A stretch of 54,311 nt of DNA. Source: Prolixibacteraceae bacterium (GTDB lineage: Bacteria; Bacteroidota; Bacteroidia; Bacteroidales; Prolixibacteraceae). The DNA lies in the NCBI GenBank assembly GCA_003506435.1, contig DOAQ01000018.1:1-54311 (forward strand). The letters run 5' to 3'. A program made the translations under genes and the position numbers. This document shows, piece by piece, positions 47,410 through 54,311 of this stretch (within the stretch, counting starts at the first letter, position 1; every line of letters begins with the position of its first letter). The notes under the pieces are model-generated. The model was not told the origin of the DNA. It saw nothing but the letters and a program-made list of their open reading frames with translations, and did no database searches.

Positions 47410-48213
47410 ATGATGCTTTTTTCAGGGAATATATCGAAAATGAGATCCGAATACGGACAGCCGGTTCACTACTTTCTTCCGGTGGGCGATCAGGAAATTG
47501 CAATGAATGAACTGATAGGACAGAGTGTCAAATTCCGTTTTACCGGGCAGATCAACTGTATTGCCTGCGGAAAGAAAACCAAGACTTCCTTTAGCCAGGG
47601 CTTTTGCTATTCGTGTTTGCAGACTTCGCCCGAAGCCAGCGAAACTGTGACGCGCCCCGAACTTTCGAAGGCGCATCTGGGAATTGCCCGCGACATGGAT
47701 TGGGCCCGTGAACACGACCTGATCGAACATGTGGTTTACCTCGCCCTTTCGAGTGACCTGAAAGTGGGGGTGACCCGCCACCATCAGGTACCCACCCGCT
47801 GGATTGATCAGGGCGCCAGCTTTGCCATTGAACTGTGTCGGACGCCCAACCGCCATATTGCCGGGGTGATCGAAGTGTGGCTGAAAAAGTATTTTACCGA
47901 CAAAACCAACTGGCGGGCCATGCTGCAAAACCAGATTGCCGCTAATATTGATCTTTCGGAGGAAAAGAAAAATGCCCTTCAACTGCTGACACCCGAACTT
48001 CAGAAATATTATTCGGGTAACCATAAAATATGGGAATTTGAATACCCGGCACAGCGCTACCCTGAAAAAATTACCAGCATTACGTTCGATAAAACTCCGG
48101 AAATAGCGGGAATTCTCATCGGAATCAAAGGGCAGTACCTGATCTTTGATGATGGTTCAGTTATAAATATCCGGAAACACAACGGGTACTGGGTGGAAGT
48201 GACGGTTGAATAA
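47410..48213 (+). CDS. DUF2797 family protein
   Basis: A 267-residue protein of the DUF2797 family, of unknown function. Seen: a four-Cys zinc-ribbon-like pair (NCIACGKKTKTSFSQGFCYS and then C-LQTSPEA), the conserved HLGIARDMDWAREHDLIEH, and a GIY-YIG-like patch (VVYLALSSDLKVGVTRHHQV, TRWIDQGASFAIEL). The start is uncertain: ATG 47410, or ATG 47443 inside the frame. It is divergent from the small hypothetical gene. Confidence 0.85.
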   Translation: MMLFSGNISKMRSEYGQPVHYFLPVGDQEIAMNELIGQSVKFRFTGQINCIACGKKTKTSFSQGFCYSCLQTSPEASETVTRPELSKAHLGIARDMDWAREHDLIEHVVYLALSSDLKVGVTRHHQVPTRWIDQGASFAIELCRTPNRHIAGVIEVWLKKYFTDKTNWRAMLQNQIAANIDLSEEKKNALQLLTPELQKYYSGNHKIWEFEYPAQRYPEKITSITFDKTPEIAGILIGIKGQYLIFDDGSVINIRKHNGYWVEVTVE

Positions 48214-48236
48214 TATCAGGATTAGAATACGTGTTT

Positions 48237-49469
48237 CTATTCCTGGTTGAATACCAGATATTTTCCTGAGATGTAGCGGACCGGATACCAGGAAGCAAGA
48301 AAGCCAATACCAGCTACCAAAAAAAAGATAATAAAAAGATCAGGAATTTGAAGTTGTACCGGATAGGCTGACATGATATATGTCCCCTCGGCTCCGGGCA
48401 GTTTCAGTAATTCGAATTCAGTTTGCAACCATACCAGAATAACTCCCAGAACAATTCCTGCCAGCGCCCCGGCAACCGAGATCAGCCAGCCTTCGACCAT
48501 GAATATTTGCCGGATCAATTTCGTTTCGGCGCCCATGCTTTGCAATATGGCCACATCCTGCTTCTTGTCGATAATGAGCATACTCAGCGAACTTAGAATA
48601 TTGAATGAGGCAATTACCAGAATAAAACCAAGAATCAGCACAATGTACCATTTCTCCGATTTCATTACCTTATAAATCAGTTCGTGTTGTTCGTACTGAT
48701 CTTTTACTTCAAAACTACTGCCGAGGATATTTTTAATTTTCTTTTGAACTTCTTTTATATTGGCCGTTCCCTTTAGCTGAATTTCTACCGAACTGACCCG
48801 GGTTTCCATCTGAAAAAGATCACGGGCAAAGTCGAAAGGTACCAGAATATATTTCGAATCAACTTCCTGGTGGACCGAAAAAATGCCCGAAGCAAAAAGA
48901 TGATCCTGTATAAAGGCGTCGTTCAGGTTCAGTCGCGATGTCTTTCCTTTTTTCGGTGCGTAAAAACTTACAGGGTCGGTAAACGCGACGCCCAGCGAAA
49001 GATACCATGCAATTCCCTGTCCAACCACGGCAAAGCGGTGCGGAGGACTGTTCAGTATAAAATTTCCTTCCGTAATAAATGTCGAATCAAGTCCGATAAT
49101 CTGGTCGTAGCGGTCGGGAACGCCCTTTACAGTGGCCGGGTATTCGCGTTCGTTGTAGAACAGCAGTGCGTTTTCTTCAATGGTTTCGGTGAACGAGGCT
49201 ACTTCGGGAAGTTGCTTCACCTGGTCGAATTCGGGATCAGTTGTCAGAAATGATTTGCCCTCAACAGGAGTAATTTTCAGGTCGGGGTCGAACGACGAAA
49301 AATTGGTGGCAATCAACTGGCTGATGCCGTTCATTACTGAAAGCACAATTACCAGCGCCAATGTCCCGGTGCAAACCCCGGCAACGGAAACCCCCGAAAT
49401 AATGTTGATCACGTTGACCGACTTTTTCGAGACCAGGTAGCGGCGGGCTATGTAAAATGCAAGTTTCAA
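48237..49469 (-). CDS. LolE/FtsX-type ABC transporter permease
   Basis: A 410-residue inner-membrane permease with four membrane segments: TM1 near the N-terminus (IISGVSVAGVCTGTLALVIV), a large periplasmic MacB-like domain, then three helices (WYIVLILGFILVIASFNILS, GWLISVAGALAGIVLGVILV, LFIIFFLVAGIGFLASWYPV). The opening KLAFYIARRYLVSKKS is the usual start of lipoprotein-releasing permeases. The start codon is TTG: no in-frame ATG exists before the upstream stop. It follows rbfA and a methyltransferase on the same strand and probably works with an ATPase encoded elsewhere. Confidence 0.92.
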   Translation of the reverse strand: MKLAFYIARRYLVSKKSVNVINIISGVSVAGVCTGTLALVIVLSVMNGISQLIATNFSSFDPDLKITPVEGKSFLTTDPEFDQVKQLPEVASFTETIEENALLFYNEREYPATVKGVPDRYDQIIGLDSTFITEGNFILNSPPHRFAVVGQGIAWYLSLGVAFTDPVSFYAPKKGKTSRLNLNDAFIQDHLFASGIFSVHQEVDSKYILVPFDFARDLFQMETRVSSVEIQLKGTANIKEVQKKIKNILGSSFEVKDQYEQHELIYKVMKSEKWYIVLILGFILVIASFNILSSLSMLIIDKKQDVAILQSMGAETKLIRQIFMVEGWLISVAGALAGIVLGVILVWLQTEFELLKLPGAEGTYIMSAYPVQLQIPDLFIIFFLVAGIGFLASWYPVRYISGKYLVFNQE

Positions 49470-49535
49470 GTTCGAGCTAACAAAATTGGTTCATGCTAAA
49501 AACAATAATAATAGCCAATATAAATCATCAATCAC

Positions 49536-50351
49536 TTATTTGGTCGCTTTAACAATTAAACCGGTTCCGGTTTTGTGTTTTGTGCTGATGTCGAGATAAT
49601 TTAATACAACCGAAAAAGGGAATGTTACCATGTAATAAAATGGAAGAATGATGAAAAACAATTTACTGAAGCCGAGCATCAGGATCGGATATTTCATTGA
49701 AAGCTTCCATGAAATTTTGCCCGGAGTTCCGTACGAATAGCGTGCTTCCACCATACGGAAACCAGCCGTCAGCAGCTTTTCTTCTATTTCCAGAATGTTG
49801 TAACCGTCGCGTACATGTTCGTCGATAAAGCCATGCACTCCTTCTTCATGATCGTGTGTATCGGAACCACCCTGATCGGATGGAGTTGAAATAAGCAATA
49901 CCCCGCCGGGTTTTATCGATTTGCAAAAATTTGAGAATACCTTCCGGTCTTCTTCAATATGTTCCATCACATCCACTGAAATAATCAGGTCGTATTTGTC
50001 TGTTACTGCATATTTGGTCAGATCGGCCAGCCGGAAACGCACCCTTTCAGCCAGACCTGTTTTGCTGAAAAAGTCCTTGCAATCGGCAATCTGTTCTTCT
50101 TTAATGTCGGCGGCAACGATGCTTGCTTTGGGGAACATTTTGGCCATGCGGTACGAATATTGCCCGAAGCCTGAACCTGCATCGAAAATTACAGGGGCCG
50201 ACAAACCTTCGTTTTTCAATTGGCGCAGTTCTTTTCGGATGTGCCACGAACGGAGCAGCAACCAGTCGAGCAGACGGTAAAACAGTTTCCGGAGAACAGG
50301 CAGGCGGTTGAAAAACCGGCCCAGCGACCGTTTGATGGGATCGTACTGCAT
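49536..50351 (-). CDS. Class I SAM-dependent methyltransferase
   Basis: A 271-residue methyltransferase with motif I VIFDAGSGFGQYSYRMAK, an acidic strand-2 end VAADIKEEQ, DLIISVDVMEHIEEDRKV and LKPGGVLLISTP-type motifs (here IKPGGVLLISTPSD). The C-terminal region is hydrophobic (ILMLGFSKLFFIILPFYYMV), suggesting membrane attachment. It lies directly between rbfA and the LolE-type permease (4 bp from rbfA), a position often held by a methyltransferase in Bacteroidota. The substrate is unknown. Confidence 0.88.
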   Translation of the reverse strand: MQYDPIKRSLGRFFNRLPVLRKLFYRLLDWLLLRSWHIRKELRQLKNEGLSAPVIFDAGSGFGQYSYRMAKMFPKASIVAADIKEEQIADCKDFFSKTGLAERVRFRLADLTKYAVTDKYDLIISVDVMEHIEEDRKVFSNFCKSIKPGGVLLISTPSDQGGSDTHDHEEGVHGFIDEHVRDGYNILEIEEKLLTAGFRMVEARYSYGTPGKISWKLSMKYPILMLGFSKLFFIILPFYYMVTFPFSVVLNYLDISTKHKTGTGLIVKATK

Positions 50352-50355
50352 ATTT

Positions 50356-50691
50356 CTATTTTAAAAGGCGGTCGATATTATCAATGTAATCGAGGCTGTC
50401 GTCGATATAAAATTCGAGACTGGGAATTACCCGAAGCTGCTTTCCTGTTTTTTTGCCCAGTTCAAAACGGATTTTCGGTGTAAGCTGTTTGATTTCTTTC
50501 ATCAATTCTTCCATTTTTTCTGAAGGGAAAATACTAAGATAAGCCCGGGCAAGTGATAAATCGCTGGTTACCCGTACGGTGGTTACACTGATCATTTTAC
50601 CGTGAAACAATTCGCGGCTTTCTTTCTGAAAAATTTCAGCCAGCTCTTTCTGTATCAGTCGTGATATTTTATTTTGTCGTGTCGATTCCAT
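50356..50691 (-). CDS. rbfA: Ribosome-binding factor A
   Basis: A 111-residue 30S-maturation factor with the KH-like fold. It begins MESTRQNKISRLIQKELAEI and carries ISVTTVRVTSDLSLARAYLS and FELGKKTGKQLRVIPSLEFYIDDSLD. ATG 50691 is chosen over TTG 50715, because it matches the short N-terminus of the family. It is the first gene of the minus-strand operon leading to the methyltransferase and the LolE-type permease. Confidence 0.96.
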   Translation of the reverse strand: MESTRQNKISRLIQKELAEIFQKESRELFHGKMISVTTVRVTSDLSLARAYLSIFPSEKMEELMKEIKQLTPKIRFELGKKTGKQLRVIPSLEFYIDDSLDYIDNIDRLLK

Positions 50692-50846
50692 TTTGTTTCG
50701 TTTTTCAGGCTTCAAAGGTAATCAACAATCCCGAATAATAGAAGTTTATACCGGGTGTGGAAGTTTTAAACTTCCGGTTAAAGTTGGTTCATTCAAATCC
50801 GCGATTAAAACTCGCGACACCCGAAGAATATCCGTATTTTCGCTTC

Positions 50847-51287
50847 ATGGAACTTTTCTACGAATACGGATTGTTGGGTTTGTTTCTGGCCAGCTTTTTG
50901 GCGGCTACGGTTTTGCCTTTCAGCTCGGAAGCATTACTGAGTTTGCTTATTGCCGGTGATTTTGATACCGGTTTGTGCATTGCGGTGGCAACTCTGGGAA
51001 ACTGGCTGGGGGGTATGAGCAGCTACTATCTGGGGTATCTGGGCAAATGGGAATGGATTGAAAAATATCTCCGGGTTAAACGTGAAAAGATTGAACAATG
51101 GCATGAACGCATGTACAAACGTGGCGCAGTGTTCGCTTTTTTCAGTTGGCTGCCGTTGGTTGGCGATGTATTTGCCGTGGGGCTGGGCGTGCTACGCGCA
51201 AACTGGAAAATTACCGCCATTGCTATGCTGGCCGGAAAATTCCTTCGTTATCTTGTCTGGGGCTGGTTAAGCGGATTGATTTTCTGA
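50847..51287 (+). CDS. YqaA-family small membrane protein (DedA-like/SNARE-associated)
   Basis: A 146-residue integral membrane protein with three to four helices. It shows LLGLFLASFLAATVLPFSSE and NWLGGMSSYYLGYLGK typical of the YqaA branch of the DedA/VTT superfamily, with a re-entrant Pro-rich element (FFSWLPLVGDVFAVGLGVLR). ATG 50847 is preferred to 50757, which would add 30 residues not seen in the family. The physiological role is unclear, possibly lipid or ion homeostasis. Confidence 0.88.
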   Translation: MELFYEYGLLGLFLASFLAATVLPFSSEALLSLLIAGDFDTGLCIAVATLGNWLGGMSSYYLGYLGKWEWIEKYLRVKREKIEQWHERMYKRGAVFAFFSWLPLVGDVFAVGLGVLRANWKITAIAMLAGKFLRYLVWGWLSGLIF

Positions 51288-51391
51288 AGATTCCAAATTA
51301 ACAGCCGGGTAAAAAGTGTCTCCTCGTAATTCTCAGTAATCAGAAAAATTGAAAATCATTTTCTACAACCGTTCAGTAATCAAACCATCTA

Positions 51392-53002
51392 TTAATACAA
51401 CCTGTTTCTCAACTCTCTTATTTTTTCATCCATAATGTAATCATCGTAATCCATCCGTTTATCGATAACGCCTTTCGGGCCAATTTCGATGATGCGGTTA
51501 CAAACCGTCTGGATGAACTCGTGGTCGTGCGACGACATCAGGATATTTCCTTTGAAACGGATCAGCGTGTTGTTGAATGCCTGAATTGATTCGAGGTCCA
51601 AATGGTTGGTCGGTGTATCCAGGATCATGACATTGGCATTGCGCAACATCATTCGGGCAATCATGCAGCGTACTTTTTCGCCTCCCGACAGGACATTGGC
51701 GTTTTTGTATATTTCTTCGCCTGAGAACAACATTTTACCGAGGTATCCACGCATGAACATCTCGCTGGTATCGTCAGAATATTGCGCCAGCCAGTCGATC
51801 AGTGGAATAGGTTTTTTGAAGAATTCGCTGTTTTCGAGCGGCAGGTAAGCAGTGGTGATTGTTTGTCCCCATTCGAAGGTCCCCTTATCTGCTTTTTTCA
51901 GTCCGTTCAGGATATCGAAAAGAACCGTCATCGAGCGGGTATCGCGCGACAGAAATACAATTTTGTCGTCTTTCTCAACCGTAAAACTGAGGTTTTTAAA
52001 AAGCATCTGTCCTTCGAACGAACCTCCCAGTTCGGTAACTTCCAAAATATTGTTTCCGGGTTCGCGGCTGGGCGTAAAAATAATTCCCGGGTATTTGCGG
52101 GTTGATGGTTTTATTTCTTCAATATTCAGTTTCTCAATCATTTTTTTGCGGCTGGTCGTTTGTTTCGACTTCGCCACGTTGGCGCTAAAACGGGCAATAA
52201 ATTCCTGTAACTCCTTCTTTTTTTCTTCGGCTTTTTTGTTCTGTGCCTGCTGCTGCCTCAAGGCCAGTTGGCTCGATTCGTACCAGTAACTGTAGTTCCC
52301 GGCAAACAGGCTGATGTTGTTGTAATCGATGTCCACTGTATGTGTACTGATGGAATCAAGAAAGTGGCGGTCGTGCGAAACCACCAGCACGGTATTATTG
52401 AAATTGGTGAGGTAATTTTCCAGCCAGTCAACCGTTTCCAGGTCGAGGTCGTTGGTTGGCTCGTCGAGCAACAGATTGTCGGGTTTTCCGAACAGAGCCT
52501 GAGCCAGCAGTACTTTTACTTTCTCTCTTCCTGAAAGCTCTTTCAGCAGTTTGTAATGATGTTCTTCTTTAATTCCCAGCCCACTGAGCAGGCTGGCCGC
52601 ATCGCTTTCGGCATTCCAACCGTCCATTTCGGCAAACAGCGACTCCAGCTCGGCAGCGCGTATCCCGTCTTCATCCGAGAAATCAGGTTTGGAATAAATG
52701 GCATCTTTCTCATTTTTCACATCCCACAGATGGCGGTGTCCCATCATCACGGTATCGAGAACCTGGCAATCGTCGAACTCAAAGTGGTTCTGTTTCAGTA
52801 CCGACAGGCGCTCGCCCGGACCAAACGAAACCGAGCCGGTAGTGCTGTCCACCTCGCCGTAAAGGGCTTTCAGAAATGTAGACTTTCCTGCGCCGTTTGC
52901 ACCGATAATCCCGTAGCAATTACCCGGTATAAATTTCATATTCACCTCGCGGAACAACACCCGTTTGCCAAACTGCACACTTAGATTCGATACGGTAATC
53001 AT
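51392..53002 (-). CDS. ABC-F family ATPase (YbiT-like), second site degenerate
   Basis: A 536-residue cytosolic ABC-F protein that binds the ribosome and influences translation or antibiotic tolerance. The first ATPase domain has a full Walker A (GANGAGKST) and Walker B (LLLDEPTNDLD), with signature LSGRE where LSGGE is typical. The linker (about 245-305) is helical and basic. In the second domain the Walker A position reads LSRDTRSMT with no GKS/T, and Walker B reads MILDTPTNHLD with Thr in place of the catalytic Glu, though the signature LSGGE is kept. As I recall, this asymmetry is shared by Bacteroidota YbiT-like relatives. Its promoter is divergent from that of the GH16 gene. Confidence 0.93.
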   Translation of the reverse strand: MITVSNLSVQFGKRVLFREVNMKFIPGNCYGIIGANGAGKSTFLKALYGEVDSTTGSVSFGPGERLSVLKQNHFEFDDCQVLDTVMMGHRHLWDVKNEKDAIYSKPDFSDEDGIRAAELESLFAEMDGWNAESDAASLLSGLGIKEEHHYKLLKELSGREKVKVLLAQALFGKPDNLLLDEPTNDLDLETVDWLENYLTNFNNTVLVVSHDRHFLDSISTHTVDIDYNNISLFAGNYSYWYESSQLALRQQQAQNKKAEEKKKELQEFIARFSANVAKSKQTTSRKKMIEKLNIEEIKPSTRKYPGIIFTPSREPGNNILEVTELGGSFEGQMLFKNLSFTVEKDDKIVFLSRDTRSMTVLFDILNGLKKADKGTFEWGQTITTAYLPLENSEFFKKPIPLIDWLAQYSDDTSEMFMRGYLGKMLFSGEEIYKNANVLSGGEKVRCMIARMMLRNANVMILDTPTNHLDLESIQAFNNTLIRFKGNILMSSHDHEFIQTVCNRIIEIGPKGVIDKRMDYDDYIMDEKIRELRNRLY

Positions 53003-53048
53003 TTAATATTCTGTATTTAATGTGTAAAAATCCCGAAAAAAGGGACTG

Positions 53049-53078
53049 CAAAAGTATACATTTCAGAGAAAGGAACAA
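53049..53078 (-). promoter_or_regulatory. Promoter of the ABC-F gene
   Basis: The minus strand reads TACTTTTG (53049-53056), an exact TAnnTTTG -7 box, with TTG (53076-53078) 19 nt upstream. It predicts a 5' leader of about 40 nt before the ATG at 53002. Confidence 0.6.
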
Positions 53079-53124
53079 TCAATCAGGTGATAATGTGATA
53101 TTTTAATAACATTGCAGATATACA

Positions 53125-53156
53125 ATTGGGTTTCCGGTTTACAATTTTTACCTTTG
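53125..53156 (+). promoter_or_regulatory. Promoter of the GH16 gene
   Basis: ATTG (53125-53128), 20 nt, then TACCTTTG (53149-53156), an exact TAnnTTTG box. It is divergent from and close to the ABC-F promoter. Confidence 0.65.
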
Positions 53157-53198
53157 AATAGAACCAGAAATACAACCAATCAAAAAAAACAGAATACC

Positions 53199-53990
53199 AT
53201 GAAGCTACTAATTCTTATTTTCCTGATTTTTTTGGTTTCCGGATGCCGGGAAGAAATAACTGCCCAAAAATACGAACTGGTCTGGTCTGATGAATTTGGT
53301 TCCAATGGTTTGCCCGATACCGATAAATGGGGCTACGAATCGGGTCTTGTCCGTAACAAAGAAGCACAGTATTACACGATCTACCGAAAAGAGAATGCCC
53401 GGGTTGAAAACGGGATGCTGATCATCGAAGCGAGGAAGGAAAAATACCAGGACGCCGAATACACTTCGGCAAGTATCAATACCTTCAACAAGAAACATTT
53501 TTTATACGGACGATTTGAAGTGCGTGCCAAACTGCCTGTCGGGAAAGGGACATGGCCTGCTATCTGGATGTTGGGTACCAACAAAAAAGAAAAAGGTTGG
53601 CCCGTCTGCGGTGAGATCGACATCATGGAAAATGTGGGTTTCGATTCGCTGAAGATACATGCCAACATCCATACCGGGGAATATAACCATGTAAAAGGGA
53701 CTGGAAAAGGAAGTACTGTTGTTATCGATAAGCCATGGGATGATTTTCATGTGTATGCGCTGGAATGGAGCAAAGACCGGCTCGACTTTTTCGTTGATTC
53801 GCAGAAGTATTTTACCTACCTCAATGATGGCGCAAACAATGAACAAACCTGGCCTTTCGGCAAACCGCAGTACCTTTTGCTGAACCTCGCCATTGGCGGC
53901 GCCTGGGGCGGACAAAAGGGGATTAACGATGCCGCATTTCCGCATCAGTATTGTATTGATTACGTGAGGGTGTATCAGAAAGACAAATAG
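53199..53990 (+). CDS. Glycoside hydrolase family 16 lipoprotein (beta-glucanase-like)
   Basis: A 263-residue surface or periplasmic lipoprotein (lipobox FLVSGC) with a single GH16 jelly roll: YELVWSDEFGSNGLPDTDKW at the start, TWPAIWMLG, and the catalytic GEIDIMENVG (nucleophile Glu139, Asp141, acid/base Glu144). The ExDxxE spacing fits beta-1,3- or mixed-linkage glucanases (laminarinase group), though other GH16 activities are possible. ATG 53199 opens the signal peptide; the longer frame from 53112 would begin before the promoter. It stands alone, with no SusCD nearby. Its stop codon is directly joined to a degenerate CRISPR repeat. Confidence 0.93.
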   Translation: MKLLILIFLIFLVSGCREEITAQKYELVWSDEFGSNGLPDTDKWGYESGLVRNKEAQYYTIYRKENARVENGMLIIEARKEKYQDAEYTSASINTFNKKHFLYGRFEVRAKLPVGKGTWPAIWMLGTNKKEKGWPVCGEIDIMENVGFDSLKIHANIHTGEYNHVKGTGKGSTVVIDKPWDDFHVYALEWSKDRLDFFVDSQKYFTYLNDGANNEQTWPFGKPQYLLLNLAIGGAWGGQKGINDAAFPHQYCIDYVRVYQKDK

Positions 53991-54029
53991 TTGCTTTCAA
54001 ATTGTATCTTTATAAAGTTCTCTGACAAC
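53991..54029. repeat. Degenerate terminal CRISPR repeat
   Basis: The last 39 nt of the 47-nt repeat are kept exactly, while the first 8 nt are replaced by the end of the GH16 gene. It forms the left end of the array. Confidence 0.85.
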
Positions 54030-54311
54030 GGCACAGGCAAAAAATAGGCTGAACGTAATGTTGTGATTTGCTTTCAAATTGTATCTTTATAAAGTTCTCT
54101 GACAACCTAAAATAGCACTTCCACTTGTTCCGACTAGTTGTGATTTGCTTTCAAATTGTATCTTTATAAAGTTCTCTGACAACGAGCTTTAGTTTTATTA
54201 AAACGTGAAACAAGTTGTGATTTGCTTTCAAATTGTATCTTTATAAAGTTCTCTGACAACTCTTCTCAAGAGTGGATTTAAATTCTGAAAGTTGTGATTT
54301 GCTTTCAAATT
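53991..54311. CRISPR. CRISPR array, 47-nt repeats, type II-C-like, cut by the window edge
   Basis: Full repeats lie at 54060-54106, 54137-54183 and 54214-54260, a degenerate one at 53991-54029, and a partial one at 54291-54311. All four spacers are exactly 30 nt (54030-54059, 54107-54136, 54184-54213, 54261-54290). The repeat begins GTTGTGATTTGCTTTCAAAT and ends GTTCTCTGACAAC. The 47-nt length, the 30-nt spacers and the opening match, from memory, type II-C (Cas9) repeats of Bacteroides. Inside each repeat ATTTG/CAAAT (positions 7-11 and 16-20) and CTTTATAAAG (26-35) can form hairpins. No cas gene or tracrRNA is visible in the window, so they would lie to the right if the system is complete. 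The orientation of the array is not settled. Confidence 0.93.

Noticed and set aside
53991..54029. The truncated repeat as a tracrRNA anti-repeat
   Set aside because: It is in the same orientation as the array and identical over 39 nt. An anti-repeat would be complementary and imperfect, with terminator hairpins after it.

Overview
The window looks like chromosomal DNA of a polysaccharide-degrading member of the Bacteroidota, most likely order Marinilabiliales or a near relative. The reasons are a FecR/SusC/SusD set, several type IX secretion (T9SS) C-terminal sorting domains, Bacteroidota-type promoters (TTG about 20 nt before TAnnTTTG), families largely confined to the phylum (DUF2851 and a YbiT-like ABC-F with a degenerate second ATPase site), and a 47-nt type II-C-like CRISPR repeat. 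The placement below phylum is inference.

Region 1 (about 0.5-31.1 kb, all + strand) is a large polysaccharide utilisation locus (PUL). It opens with a FecR anti-sigma factor, a SusC TonB-dependent transporter carrying an STN signalling domain, and a SusD lipoprotein. Next come a secreted protein of three tandem ~157-residue modules, two paralogous ~820-900 residue proteins of unknown family flanking a ConA-like secreted protein, a 103-residue orphan, a GH2 enzyme, a CE1-type esterase, two paralogous GH123-like (DUF4091) proteins flanking a frameshifted beta-helix protein, a double alpha/beta-hydrolase lipoprotein, a GH43/GH32-like beta-propeller lipoprotein, an amidohydrolase lipoprotein and an HGSNAT-like membrane acetyltransferase. 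No classical endo-acting depolymerase is recognisable, so backbone cleavage may rest with the unrecognised duplicated proteins. The locus has clearly grown by internal duplication: propeller-like pair, GH123-like pair, shared modules, and two subtypes of T9SS tail each used twice. Two palindromic mobile-element-like repeats (152 bp and 404 bp) lie around the second GH123-like gene.

Region 2 (31.1-53.0 kb) is mostly housekeeping: ribonuclease R, a TetR regulator, an MFS transporter, DUF2851, a TetR-TolC-MFP-RND efflux operon with a clear palindromic operator, ispD, DUF2461, two methyltransferases, DUF2797, an rbfA-methyltransferase-LolE/FtsX-type permease operon on the minus strand, a small YqaA-like membrane protein, and an ABC-F ATPase.

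Region 3 (53.0 kb to the end) has a lone GH16 lipoprotein divergent from the ABC-F gene, with matched divergent promoters. It is followed with no gap by a CRISPR array of 47-nt repeats and 30-nt spacers that runs off the right edge. No cas genes and no tracrRNA were seen inside the window; no tRNA or rRNA genes were seen.
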